Shown here: positions 16,642-25,747 of the stretch, piece by piece
Numbering within the stretch: the stretch's first letter is position 1
Layout of the letters: each line of letters starts with the position of its first letter
NCBI GenBank assembly: GCA_022760355.1
Contig: JALEGB010000055.1
Location: forward strand, 1-47,691
Origin: Neomegalonema sp.
GTDB taxonomy: Bacteria; Pseudomonadota; Alphaproteobacteria; Rhodobacterales; Rhodobacteraceae
Length of the DNA: 47,691 nucleotides
Reading direction: 5' to 3'
Made by a program: the position numbers and the translations under genes
Notes under the pieces: generated by a model
The model's database searches: none
The model's input: the letters and a program-made list of their open reading frames with translations, nothing else
What the model was told of the DNA's origin: nothing

Positions 16642-17079
16642 ATGTTCTCAACCATGCGAATCTCGACCTTTTTATTCCGATCTGTGCGGCTTGCCGCTTT
16701 TTGCGCCTTTGTTGTCGGCGCGTCGGGCCCGCTCGCGGCCGAAGAGCGGACCTATGGCGCGGTCACATTGACCGGGCTGGCGAAAAAAAGCTGGGCCTAC
16801 AACCCGCGCGGGGAGAGCGCGACGATGGTGTGCAATGTGAGCGGGCCGGATGGGTTCCTGGCGATCCGCAGCGGGCCGGGAACCGACTATCCCGTCGAGC
16901 GTCGATTGAAGCGCTTGGCGATTGTCGTTGTTGATACATCGCGCGTGCGTGGCGCTTGGGTCGCTGTGACGGACGCATACCGCACGCATAGCGAAACAGG
17001 GCGGGCGCTGGCGTCGTCAAAGCCGCTAACGGTGCTTGGCTGGGCGCATAGCAACTATCTGTGTGATTTCATCGACTAG
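16642..17079 (+). CDS. secreted SH3b-domain protein
   Basis: 145 aa. Signal peptide (FRSVRLAAFCAFVVGASGP, cleaved near PLAA-EE) followed by a bacterial SH3 fold from about residue 60: MVCNVSGPDGFLAIRSGPG, YPVERRLKRLAIVVV, and WVAVTDAY. SH3b domains in periplasmic proteins often bind peptidoglycan or partner proteins. ATG at 16642 has GAAAGG close by; 16654 is an alternative that would still leave a full signal peptide. Divergent from gap across 114 bp, and 142 bp ahead of the caspase-like gene, which is also exported. Confidence 0.8.
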   Translation: MFSTMRISTFLFRSVRLAAFCAFVVGASGPLAAEERTYGAVTLTGLAKKSWAYNPRGESATMVCNVSGPDGFLAIRSGPGTDYPVERRLKRLAIVVVDTSRVRGAWVAVTDAYRTHSETGRALASSKPLTVLGWAHSNYLCDFID

Positions 17080-17220
17080 GGTGGGAACTCGCCGACGGAT
17101 GGCGCGCGGTCGTGATTGAGCGCCGGGGCGCCGTCTAATCGCCTTTTGTCTGCGCTACATTTCGGCGCGGAAACGGCGGCCATGGCGGTGACGGGCGCCA
17201 GCGAATACAAGGAGCGGGAT

Positions 17221-18846
17221 ATGGTGCGGGCGTGGCGTTTTGCGAGCCTCTTGGCGGCGTGCGCGATGGCGGCGACGGCGACGGCGTCGTCGGCGGCGGC
17301 GCGGTCGGTGGCTTTGGTCATTGGGAACTCGGCCTATCCGGACGCGCCGATCCGCGCGCCCAAGCATGATGCGCTGGAGATGGCCGAGCGACTCAAGGCG
17401 ATTGGCTATGACGTGCGGATGGTCGCGGATGCGAACAAAGCGGTGTTTGACGCCGCCATCGCAGAGTTTGCGCGGCGTGCGCGCGGTTCGGATAAGGCGG
17501 TCATTTACTATTCGGGCCATGGCCAAGCCTATCGCGGCCGGAACTATCTGATCCCGGTTGGGGTCGCGATTGAGAAGCCGGGGGATGCGCGATTTTTCGC
17601 CAAGCCAATCGGACATCTGATTTCGGCGGTCGCCCGAGCGAAGAGCTTGGGCGTTGTGGTGATCGACGCTTGCCGGCCTCCTTACGCTGGCGAAGCGGGG
17701 CGGGCGTGCCTTGCGTTGCTCGAAACCAGTCGCCCCAATGTCGCTGTCGTGTTCTCAACCCTGATCCCTGCGCCGCCAGCGAAAGATGATCGGGCGATCC
17801 TGTCGCCTTTCACGGCCGCGCTCAGCGAGGCGTTGGCCAGCCAGCCTGACCGAGATGTGCGGCTGCTGCTTACCAGCTTGACGGGGCGTACGTCTCAATT
17901 GGCGGATCGGGCGCAGATCCCTTGGGTCAGCTTTGGGCCGTTTGGATCTGATCTGGCGGCGCTGGGCGGCGCAGTCGCGTCGGCTACGAAAACGCCGGCT
18001 CCGGTGGCCGCGGAAAGCTCCGACACCGCTAAGGCGCCGGCGGCGGCGACGGCTGGCAAGGATGGCGCGCGCTTTCGCGATCGCTTGGCGTCCGGCGGGC
18101 GCGGGCCGGAGATGGTGGTGGTGCCGGGCGGCGTCTTTGCGCTGTCCGATCCAAGCGATGACCGCAAGCGCGAGCGCCTGCGGGTGACGCGATTTGCAAT
18201 CGGACGAACGGAAGTGACTGTCGCCGAATATCGCCGGTTCGTGCGCGCGACGGGCTATAAAGCCAGCGACCGGTGCGCCGGCTTTAAGGAAGGCGACTGG
18301 GAAGGGAGCGACCGCCGCAGCTGGCGCTCGCCGGGCTTCGCTCAGGATGATCGCCACCCCGTCGTCTGCGTTTCCTGGCGCGACGCGAAAGCCTATGCTG
18401 ATTGGCTGTCGAAAGAGACGGGCGCTGACTATCGCCTGCCAACGGATGCTCAGTGGGAGTATGCGGCGCGCGCGCAGGGGCGCGGCCGGTATATCTGGGG
18501 CAATTCGCTTCGCGACGGATGCCGCTACGGCAATGGCGGGGACCGCGTCGCTCTGCGCTTCAATCCGGAATGGAGCGTGTTCCCATGCTCGGATGGCCGC
18601 CATCAGACGGCGCCGGTCGCCTCCTATCGCGGCAATCTGTTTGGCTTGTATGATATGATGGGCAATGTCTGGGAATGGACCCTCGATTGCCGCCGCCGGG
18701 TCGATTGCACGCAGTCGGCCGCGCGGGGCGGCAGCTGGCGCAGCACGCCGCACGGGCTGCGAATCGCCGCGCGGCATTTCCTACGGCGCAGCGCGCGGGA
18801 AACCGATGTCGGCTTTCGCGTCGCCCGGGTTATGAAAGCGCGATGA
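17221..18846 (+). CDS. exported caspase-like (C14) / FGE-sulfatase-like fusion protein
   Basis: 541 aa. Signal peptide ~1-26. The caspase-type p20 fold runs from RSVALVIGNSAYPDAP to about residue 250 with the His/Cys dyad in YYSGHGQ (His100) and VVIDACRPP (Cys151). An Ala-rich linker (~260-290) leads to an FGE-sulfatase (SUMF1) domain from ~297: MVVVPGGVF, IGRTEVTVAEYRRFV, HPVVCVSWRDAKAYADWL, YRLPTDAQWEYAARA, NVWEWTLDC, GFRVARV. The place of the FGE redox cysteines after GGSW is occupied by Ser (GGSWRS), so the module likely binds rather than oxidises. AAGGAG at ~17210 supports this start over 17116. Substrate and partner unknown. Confidence 0.88.
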   Translation: MVRAWRFASLLAACAMAATATASSAAARSVALVIGNSAYPDAPIRAPKHDALEMAERLKAIGYDVRMVADANKAVFDAAIAEFARRARGSDKAVIYYSGHGQAYRGRNYLIPVGVAIEKPGDARFFAKPIGHLISAVARAKSLGVVVIDACRPPYAGEAGRACLALLETSRPNVAVVFSTLIPAPPAKDDRAILSPFTAALSEALASQPDRDVRLLLTSLTGRTSQLADRAQIPWVSFGPFGSDLAALGGAVASATKTPAPVAAESSDTAKAPAAATAGKDGARFRDRLASGGRGPEMVVVPGGVFALSDPSDDRKRERLRVTRFAIGRTEVTVAEYRRFVRATGYKASDRCAGFKEGDWEGSDRRSWRSPGFAQDDRHPVVCVSWRDAKAYADWLSKETGADYRLPTDAQWEYAARAQGRGRYIWGNSLRDGCRYGNGGDRVALRFNPEWSVFPCSDGRHQTAPVASYRGNLFGLYDMMGNVWEWTLDCRRRVDCTQSAARGGSWRSTPHGLRIAARHFLRRSARETDVGFRVARVMKAR

Positions 18847-18963
18847 TCCGGTCGGAGAAGGCCGAGCGAAGGCGTTGTTCGCCTTCGCCGATTTCAGCGG
18901 CTAGAATATAGGATGTTGGTGCGGCGCGTTTTGCGCCGCCGTACGGATCCAGATGAGAGCCGG

Positions 18964-21078
18964 ATGCGCCCTGACTGCCTTTTTCCGCTTTACGCCGATG
19001 TCGGCTCCTTGCCCGGCGTAGGTCCGAAAACGGCGCCATTGCTGGAGAAGCTGGCCGGACCGTTGGTGAAAGACGTCTTGTTTCTCGCCCCAACGGGGCT
19101 GGTCGATCGTCGGCCGATGGCGACGGTTCAGGCGGCGGCCGAAGGGCGGGTGGCGACGGTCGAAGTGGTGATCGGCGCGCACCGCCCGCCCCCTGGCCGC
19201 CCTGGACCGGGGCGCGGCAAGGCGCCCTATCGGATCTCGGTCACAGATGCGGCGACTGATTTTCAGCTGGTCTTTTTTCGCGCGGATCCGAATTGGCTGC
19301 GGTCGCTCGCGCCAGAAGGCGAGCGCCGGGTCGTCAGCGGCAAGATCGAATTCTATGACGGGATGGCGCAGATGGTGCATCCCGATCACGTGCTGCCGTT
19401 AGACGAAGCCGCCGACATCCCCGCAATCGAGCCGATTTACCCGCTGACCGCCGGATTGACCCAGCGGGCTGTGCGCAAGGCGGCGCTCGGCGCGCTGGAG
19501 CGTGCGCCGGAGCTTGAGGAATGGATCGACCGGCCGTTGCTGGAGGCCAAGGGCTGGCCGAGTTGGCGGGCGGCGCTGGAGGCGCTGCACCATCCGGAGT
19601 CGGGCGGGGATTTGGATCCGAGCGCGCCGGCGCGCCAACGGTTGGCCTATGATGAGCTGTTCACGCATCAGACCGCGCTGGCGATTGCGCGGGAGCGCGC
19701 CCGCCGCGGGCCTGGGCGGTCCAGCCAAGGCGATGAGAGGTTGCGGGCCCGGCTCTATGCGGCGCTGCCCTATGAGCTAACTGGCGCGCAGAAGCGCACA
19801 ATCGCCGAAATCCGCGACGATATGCAGGATGAGCGGCGGATGATGCGGCTGCTGCAGGGGGATGTGGGCGCCGGCAAGACGCTGGTCGCTTTCGCCGCCA
19901 TGCTGGTGGCGGTCGAGGCGGGCGGCCAGGCCGCGTTGATGGCGCCGACGGAGATTTTAGCGCGGCAGCATGTGGCCTCCATGCAGGAATATCTCGATGC
20001 GGTGGGCTTGCGGATGGCGGCGCTTACCGGGCGTGATAAAGGCCGTGCGCGCGCTGAGACGTTGGAGGCGCTGCGCAGCGGCGAGACTGACATCGTGATC
20101 GGCACGCATGCGTTGTTTCAGCCGGACGTCGCGTTCAAAGATCTGCGCCTTGTCGTGATTGACGAGCAGCATCGGTTTGGCGTTGAGCAGCGGATGGCGC
20201 TGGGCGATAAGAGCCCGGAGGGCGCGCCGCCAGCGGATATGCTGTTGATGACGGCCACGCCCATCCCGCGGTCCTTGGCGCTGGCGCAGCATGGGGATCT
20301 CGATATCTCGATCCTCGATGAGAAGCCGCCCGGACGGAAGCCGATTGAAACCAAGTTGGTTTCGCTCGAACGCTACGATGAAGTCGTTGATGGGCTGAAG
20401 CGCGCGCTGGCGAGGGGGGCGCGGATCTATTGGGTGTGTCCTCTGGTCGAGGAGTCGGAGCTTTCGGATCTTGCTGCGGCGGAGGAGCGCGCGCGCACAT
20501 TGTCGGCGGTGCTGGGCAAAGAGGCGGTTGTTCTGGCGCATGGTCGTTTGACGCCGGCGGAAAAGGATGCGGCGATGCGCCGTTTCGCCTCCGGCGATGC
20601 GCAGCTGTTGGTGGCGACGACGGTGATCGAAGTTGGCGTCAATGTTCCCGAAGCTACTGTTATGGTGGTTGAGCGCGCCGAGCGATTTGGTTTGGCGCAG
20701 CTCCATCAGCTGCGCGGCCGCGTTGGCCGCGGTGAAGCCGCATCGCACTGCCTGCTTCTGTTTGGCGCTCCGCTGAGCGCTGCGGCTCGTGCGCGGCTAT
20801 CGATCATGCGCGAAAGCGAGGATGGATTTCGTCTGGCTGAGGAGGATCTGAGATTGCGCGGCGCCGGCGATTTGATCGGCGTGAAGCAATCTGGCCTGCC
20901 GAAGTTTCGCATTGCGGATCTTGAGCGGCAGGGGGATTTGATGCGGGTCGCGCATCAGGATGCGCGCGTCGTGATTGAGCGTGATCCGGATTTGCAGAGC
21001 GCGCGTGGTCAGGCGTTGCGGGTTGCGTTGCATTTAACGGAGCAAATGGCGGCGAATGCATTTTTGTCCGCAGGATGA
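18964..21078 (+). CDS. recG: ATP-dependent DNA helicase RecG
   Basis: 704 aa. N-terminal wedge/OB domain (LPGVGPKTAPLLEKLAGP; YRISVTDAATDFQLVFF) and SF2 helicase core: Walker A GDVGAGKT (299-306), the DEQH box in VIDEQHRFG (~400), TATPIPRSLAL, and motifs V/VI in TTVIEVGVNVPEA and LRGRVGRGE. It reverses stalled replication forks and processes Holliday-type junctions. The frame is open from 18913, but 18964 (MRPDCLFPLYADVGSL) matches the alphaproteobacterial family start. Normal length for RecG. It ends before a 300-bp AT-rich gap. Confidence 0.97.
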   Translation: MRPDCLFPLYADVGSLPGVGPKTAPLLEKLAGPLVKDVLFLAPTGLVDRRPMATVQAAAEGRVATVEVVIGAHRPPPGRPGPGRGKAPYRISVTDAATDFQLVFFRADPNWLRSLAPEGERRVVSGKIEFYDGMAQMVHPDHVLPLDEAADIPAIEPIYPLTAGLTQRAVRKAALGALERAPELEEWIDRPLLEAKGWPSWRAALEALHHPESGGDLDPSAPARQRLAYDELFTHQTALAIARERARRGPGRSSQGDERLRARLYAALPYELTGAQKRTIAEIRDDMQDERRMMRLLQGDVGAGKTLVAFAAMLVAVEAGGQAALMAPTEILARQHVASMQEYLDAVGLRMAALTGRDKGRARAETLEALRSGETDIVIGTHALFQPDVAFKDLRLVVIDEQHRFGVEQRMALGDKSPEGAPPADMLLMTATPIPRSLALAQHGDLDISILDEKPPGRKPIETKLVSLERYDEVVDGLKRALARGARIYWVCPLVEESELSDLAAAEERARTLSAVLGKEAVVLAHGRLTPAEKDAAMRRFASGDAQLLVATTVIEVGVNVPEATVMVVERAERFGLAQLHQLRGRVGRGEAASHCLLLFGAPLSAAARARLSIMRESEDGFRLAEEDLRLRGAGDLIGVKQSGLPKFRIADLERQGDLMRVAHQDARVVIERDPDLQSARGQALRVALHLTEQMAANAFLSAG

Positions 21079-21384
21079 TCGCGGAGCGCGCGCCGGCTTG
21101 CGTCATCGACCTCTGTCGCCTCATCTATAACGATGATAAAAAATGATCCGAATTTCCTGGCATAGCTATTAGCGTTAATGTAATGCCGCTTTTTTATCTC
21201 TAATTTTTTTTATTAAATATTGGCGTACTTGCTGCTTTTTTGTCTGGTTTATTTCGGCTTAACTTGAGTTATTTTTTAACTCCCCTCCGAGGAAGATGAG
21301 CACATCGCGGGCGGCTCAATATCGCTGTGCGCTTTCATGCGCGCACTGCCTGTGACTAGCGACCTAAAGGCGGGGTGTCTTATC
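21079..21384. other. AT-rich intergenic region upstream of the binding-protein gene
   Basis: About 300 bp, markedly richer in A and T than the rest of the window, with several T and A runs (around 21190-21220 and 21270-21278). It holds TTAA-N7-TATT at 21259-21273, a partial match to the CtrA site TTAA-N7-TTAA, followed by TTTTTTAACTCC. No gene is apparent. It is a likely promoter/UP-element region for the binding-protein gene. Confidence 0.45.
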
Positions 21385-22524
21385 GTGTTGAAGAAACTAT
21401 TTTGCGGCCTTGTCGCCGCGGCGACTATTGCTGGCGCGGCGCAAGCGTCAGATGATCAGAAGGGCGTTCTTAAATTCGGTCAGTCCGCTGCGCTTGACGG
21501 CGCGGCGAAAGCGCTGGGCGAGGGGATGCGGCTGGGCCTTCTAGCGGCGTTCAACGAGGTGAACGCAAAGGGCGGCGTGCATGGCCGCAAGCTTGAGCTG
21601 GTGAGCAAAGATGACGGGTATGAGCCGGAGAAGGCGATTAAAAATACCCGCGAACTGTTGGCGGATTCGTCGATCTTTGCGCTGATTGGCGCCGTCGGCA
21701 CGCCAACCTCGAAGGCGGCGCAGCCAATCTCGACTGAAAAGAAAGCCCCATATATCGGGCCCTTCACCGGTGCTGGGTTCCTGCGCAATCCGGATCTGGG
21801 CAATATCATCAACTTCCGCGCCAGCTATGGTCAGGAGACCGAGGCTTGGATCAAACATCTGACCGAAGATCGCGGCTATAAGCGCATCGCTATCCTGTAT
21901 CAGGATGACAGTTTCGGCCGCGTCGGTCTGGCGGGTGTTGAAAAAGCGATGAAGAAGCGCGGAATTGAGCTGGTCGCGAAGGGCTCGTACGAGCGTAACA
22001 CGGTCGCGGTGAAGTCGGCGCTGCTGAAGATCCGTAAGGCGAAGCCGGAAGCGGTTGTGATGGTCGGCGCCTACAAGCCAATGGCCGAGTTCATCCGCCT
22101 TTCCCGGAAACTGAAAATGAACCCAACCTTCGTCAACATCTCGTTCGTGGGATCGCGGGCGCTGGCGAAGGAGCTCGGGAAAGACGGCGAAGGCGTTATC
22201 ATCTCGCAGGTTGTGCCGTTCCCTTGGGATGCGTCGGTTCCGGTTGTCGCGGATTATCACAAGGCTCTGAAAGCGATCGACGCGAAGGCGGAGCCGGGTT
22301 TCGTCTCGCTCGAAGGCTATCTGGTCGGCCGGATGACGATCGCTGCGCTCGAGCGCGCTGGCGCGGACCCGACCCGTGAAGCGTTTTTGAAGGCGTTCAA
22401 AGCGGGCGAGATGGACCTTGGCGGCCTGAAGCTGACTTTCGGCGACAAAGACAACCAAGGTTCCGAAGCGGTTTATCTGACCGTGATCCAGGCGGACGGC
22501 AGCTTCAAGCCGGTCGCGAAGTGA
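21385..22524 (+). CDS. periplasmic ligand-binding protein (LivK-type, ABC substrate-binding family)
   Basis: About 379 aa. Sec signal peptide (KKLFCGLVAAATIAGAAQAS) then a type I periplasmic binding fold: LKFGQSAALDGAAKALGEGM, KGGVHGRKLELVSKDDGYEP, FALIGAVGTPTSKAAQPI, YIGPFTGAGFLRN, RIAILYQDDSFGRVGLAG. Such proteins usually feed branched-chain amino acids, amides or urea to ABC permeases, but none is nearby; instead a large chemoreceptor follows 158 bp downstream, so it may present a ligand for taxis. The GTG at 21385 gives the tightest signal peptide with GGCGGGG upstream; ATG 21337 is an alternative. Confidence 0.88.
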   Translation: MLKKLFCGLVAAATIAGAAQASDDQKGVLKFGQSAALDGAAKALGEGMRLGLLAAFNEVNAKGGVHGRKLELVSKDDGYEPEKAIKNTRELLADSSIFALIGAVGTPTSKAAQPISTEKKAPYIGPFTGAGFLRNPDLGNIINFRASYGQETEAWIKHLTEDRGYKRIAILYQDDSFGRVGLAGVEKAMKKRGIELVAKGSYERNTVAVKSALLKIRKAKPEAVVMVGAYKPMAEFIRLSRKLKMNPTFVNISFVGSRALAKELGKDGEGVIISQVVPFPWDASVPVVADYHKALKAIDAKAEPGFVSLEGYLVGRMTIAALERAGADPTREAFLKAFKAGEMDLGGLKLTFGDKDNQGSEAVYLTVIQADGSFKPVAK

Positions 22525-22546
22525 TCATGCGCTAACCAGAAAATAG

Positions 22547-22581
22547 GGAGAACGCCGCTATGCTGATAGCCGGCGTTCTCC
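22547..22581 (+). terminator. long hairpin after the binding-protein gene
   Basis: GGAGAACGCC (22547-22556) pairs perfectly with GGCGTTCTCC (22572-22581); the arms continue as GCTAT/ATAGC around a 4-nt loop with one bulged C. A 15-bp stem just 22 bp after the stop indicates termination or mRNA protection, without a T-run. Partial read-through into the chemoreceptor gene is possible. Confidence 0.6.
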
Positions 22582-22682
22582 ATACGGGGACGGGGTGGCG
22601 AGCCTTGCTCAGGCGCGCCCTCAAGGGGACGCGCTGACAAATGAGTGCTTCAAGTGACGTTCGGCAGCAGGGTTAGGCGGAT

Positions 22683-25600
22683 ATGAGCAGGTATTTCAAA
22701 AGCTTAAGCGTTCAGGCGCAGGTCAACGCGGCGATGTTCGTTGTCGCACTGTTGATCGCGGCGGGTCTTGTCGGCGCATTGAGCGTCAGCGGCGCCGTCA
22801 ACCGCACATTCTCCGACCTGACGGAGAAACAGCTGCCGAAAGTTTTCGCCGCGCTGACCGCGCGGGAAGAGATTGCGGAGATCCGCGGCGCTGCGGATGC
22901 AATTCGGCTGGCGCCGGATGAGCCCGCGCGCAAACGCGCAGCGGCCGCGTTCGATGGCAAACTGGCCGATCTGGAGAAGTTGATCGCCAGGCTGGGCGCC
23001 GCCGAGGGAACAACTGAGAAGCGTTTTTCGGTGCTGCGCGCGGCAATGGGCGATGTGTCGAAGTCCGTCGCCGCCAAACATGCGGCAGAGGCGCAAGTGC
23101 GCGAGTCCTGGGCGCGCGCACGCGCCATGCATGCGGATGTGCGTAAGAAGTTGGCCGAAATCGCAGATGACACGTCGTTCCAAATGGCGATCGCATCTGA
23201 AGAAACACGTTCAAGCCTGGCCGCGGGGATCGAAAAGGTTGTGTCGGCGGATGTGCCGACGATGGTCGGGCTCATGTCGATCAAGCTTGAGCTGGCTGCG
23301 ATTGAAGTTGAGGCCGAAGCGCTGAAAACCGCCTTCAGCCGCGCGGCGATCGCCGCGAAGTCGGATCAGTTGACCTCAACGCTGGATCGTCTGCAGGCGC
23401 AGATGGGCGAAATCAAGAAACAATTGCCGCCGGAGTCCCTCAAAGAGCTGCAATCAACGGCCGCGCAAGTGAAAACGGCAATCGACAAACTCGTTGCCGG
23501 CCCTGCAATCCGCTCAAAATATCTAACCAGCGGCGGGTACGACGCTCTGCGGACCCAATTGGCCAAAGTTAAAAAAACGGTCGGCGGCCTTGTGGATGAC
23601 GCCAGCTTCAACATGGCGATCAGTGGCGGCGAGCTGACTGAAAAGAGCAGCGCCGAGATTGAGAAGATCGTCAAAGCCGCGTCAGGCGACTTTCGCGTAG
23701 CGCTCGAGGCCGCCGCGACAATGAACGCCGCGCTCGGTTGGCTCGGACAGCTCGCCAATGCGGCGTCGGTTGACAGGTTGGAGCAGGCGCTGCGCGATTC
23801 CGTCAGTGGGCGCGAGAAGCTGACCGCCTTGACCTCCGAGAAGATGATCGTCAAGGCCGGCTTAGCGGATAAGATCGCCAGTTTGGTTGGCATGCTAGGA
23901 AGTGACGGCGCAATCGCGACGGCGCGCCGCGCCGAGTTTGCCGCGTCCGCGCGGGTCGATGAGAGCGGCGCGGTGGCGTGGAAGGAGCTGAGCGCCCTGT
24001 CCGCGCATGTCGGCGCGCTTGCAACGGCGCAACGCACGGCCAGCGCCGAAGCGTCAGCGGCGGCGGTAGATGCGGTCGACAATGGTCGCGCGCTTCAGAT
24101 CGGGATCGCCGTAGCCTCTATTCTAGCGATCTTGGCGATCCTGCTGTTCTTTATCCGTCCTCGGATCGTCAAACCTCTACGCGATATGCGCTCCGCGGTC
24201 GCGCTGCTCGCCAAAGGCGTCCCGACGAAAGTGCCTGGCGCTGAGCGGGGCGATGAGATTGGGAGCCTGGCGCAGTCCATGAGCGCGATCTATGACAGCT
24301 CCGTCGCAGCGCAGCGGGTTGAGACGGCGCTTTCCAGCTCCAACGCGATGGTTCTGATCGCATGCGAGCAAGGGCGGATTCGTTACGTCAATCGCCGATT
24401 GCAGGAGTTTTTCACCCGCTTCGCAGATGGTTTGCACGCAGAATGGCCTGAGTTTCAGCCGGCCGACCCGGTTTCTTGTTCGCTGCTCTCTGTCGCGGCG
24501 ACCCCAGAAATGCGCGCTGCGCTTGAGAGCGGGGAGCGGTTCTCTACGACCATGGAAATTGCCGGGCGCTTCGTCGACATTGACGTCGCCCCCGTCAACG
24601 CCAGCGATGGGGGCCGCCAGGGCACGGTTATCGAGTGGCGGGATCGCACCGAAGTCGTGTCCATGCGCAGGGAAATTGATCGGGTGGTTTCGGCCGCGGC
24701 GCAGGGCGAGTTCGATACGCGGGTTCAGGTCAGCGATCCTGAGAGCATGCTCGGCAAGATCGGAATTAAAGTTAATGAACTGCTGGGCAGCGTTTCGGGC
24801 GGGCTGGAGGACGTGACCCATGTCATGCGGGCAATGGCGGCGCGAGATCTCACGCGCACAATGTCGAGCAGTCATGTCGGCGCGTTCGCTGACCTGAGCC
24901 AGAACGTGAACCAGACTGTCGCCAGTTTGCGGGAGCTGCTGGCGGAGATGGTCGCAACCAGCGCATCGCTGGAACAGGCAAGCGGCGCCATGCGTATGAG
25001 TTCGACCGATATTTCGCGTCGGGCTGAGAGCCAAGCCGCCTTCCTGGAGGAGACGGCGGCGAGCATGGAGGAAATGGCGGCGTCGACGCAGCGAAACGCC
25101 CAAAGCGCTACGGAGGCGACGCAGCGTACGCAGGCGGCGGCCGAGCAGGCTGGCCGAAGCGATGCGGTTGTGCGCGACACGGTGGACGCGATCAGCCGCA
25201 CGGAGAGCAGCTCCGATAAGATTGCTGAGATCGTGTCCGTGATCGATTCAATCGCTTTCCAGACCAACCTTTTGGCGCTGAACGCTGCGGTGGAATCCGC
25301 CCGCGCGGGGGAGGCGGGCAAAGGGTTCGCCGTCGTCGCCTCGGAGGTGCGCGCCTTGGCGCAACGATCGTCCGAAGCCTCCCGCGATATCCAGGAGCTG
25401 GTCACGCAAAGCGTTGTTTCGGTGCGGGAGAGCGTCGGCAAGGTGCGTGAAACCGGCGCAATGATTGCGCAGATCAATCAGGGTGTTGAGTCGGTCAACA
25501 GCTACTCAGCGGAGATTGCTAAGGCGTCGCAGGAGCAAGCGTCGAGCGCAAACGAAATCCGGGCGGCGTTGCGCGATCTGGATGCAACGACACAGCAGAA

Positions 25601-25739
25601 CGCCTTAGGCGCCGAGCAGGCGGCTGCGCAAGCTGCAGAGCTGTCGAGCTACGCGGATCAGCTGTCGCAACTGGCGAACTCGTTCACGCTCGAAGCGGAT
25701 GGCGAAGCGTTGAACGACGCCCTGAGGGGCGCCGCCTAA
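22683..25739 (+). CDS. methyl-accepting chemotaxis protein with large periplasmic sensor
   Basis: 1018 aa, nearly twice the usual receptor. TM1 ~14-36; a helical periplasmic region ~37-470; TM2 ~471-492; HAMP ~493-540; a PAS-like domain ~545-655 ([20 protein letters not shown]); a second HAMP-like stretch ~660-750; then the signalling domain with the hairpin tip [20 protein letters not shown] near residue 860 that contacts CheA/CheW. The periplasmic part contains an internal duplication (162-214 and 304-356). No C-terminal CheR-tethering pentapeptide. The upstream binding protein is a possible ligand donor. No other che genes are in the window. Confidence 0.95.
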   Translation: MSRYFKSLSVQAQVNAAMFVVALLIAAGLVGALSVSGAVNRTFSDLTEKQLPKVFAALTAREEIAEIRGAADAIRLAPDEPARKRAAAAFDGKLADLEKLIARLGAAEGTTEKRFSVLRAAMGDVSKSVAAKHAAEAQVRESWARARAMHADVRKKLAEIADDTSFQMAIASEETRSSLAAGIEKVVSADVPTMVGLMSIKLELAAIEVEAEALKTAFSRAAIAAKSDQLTSTLDRLQAQMGEIKKQLPPESLKELQSTAAQVKTAIDKLVAGPAIRSKYLTSGGYDALRTQLAKVKKTVGGLVDDASFNMAISGGELTEKSSAEIEKIVKAASGDFRVALEAAATMNAALGWLGQLANAASVDRLEQALRDSVSGREKLTALTSEKMIVKAGLADKIASLVGMLGSDGAIATARRAEFAASARVDESGAVAWKELSALSAHVGALATAQRTASAEASAAAVDAVDNGRALQIGIAVASILAILAILLFFIRPRIVKPLRDMRSAVALLAKGVPTKVPGAERGDEIGSLAQSMSAIYDSSVAAQRVETALSSSNAMVLIACEQGRIRYVNRRLQEFFTRFADGLHAEWPEFQPADPVSCSLLSVAATPEMRAALESGERFSTTMEIAGRFVDIDVAPVNASDGGRQGTVIEWRDRTEVVSMRREIDRVVSAAAQGEFDTRVQVSDPESMLGKIGIKVNELLGSVSGGLEDVTHVMRAMAARDLTRTMSSSHVGAFADLSQNVNQTVASLRELLAEMVATSASLEQASGAMRMSSTDISRRAESQAAFLEETAASMEEMAASTQRNAQSATEATQRTQAAAEQAGRSDAVVRDTVDAISRTESSSDKIAEIVSVIDSIAFQTNLLALNAAVESARAGEAGKGFAVVASEVRALAQRSSEASRDIQELVTQSVVSVRESVGKVRETGAMIAQINQGVESVNSYSAEIAKASQEQASSANEIRAALRDLDATTQQNALGAEQAAAQAAELSSYADQLSQLANSFTLEADGEALNDALRGAA

Positions 25740-25747
25740 GCCGCACC

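Noticed and set aside
17755-18777. 340-aa open frame antisense to the caspase/FGE gene
   Set aside because: Arg/Ala-rich shadow; sense strand carries recognisable domains.
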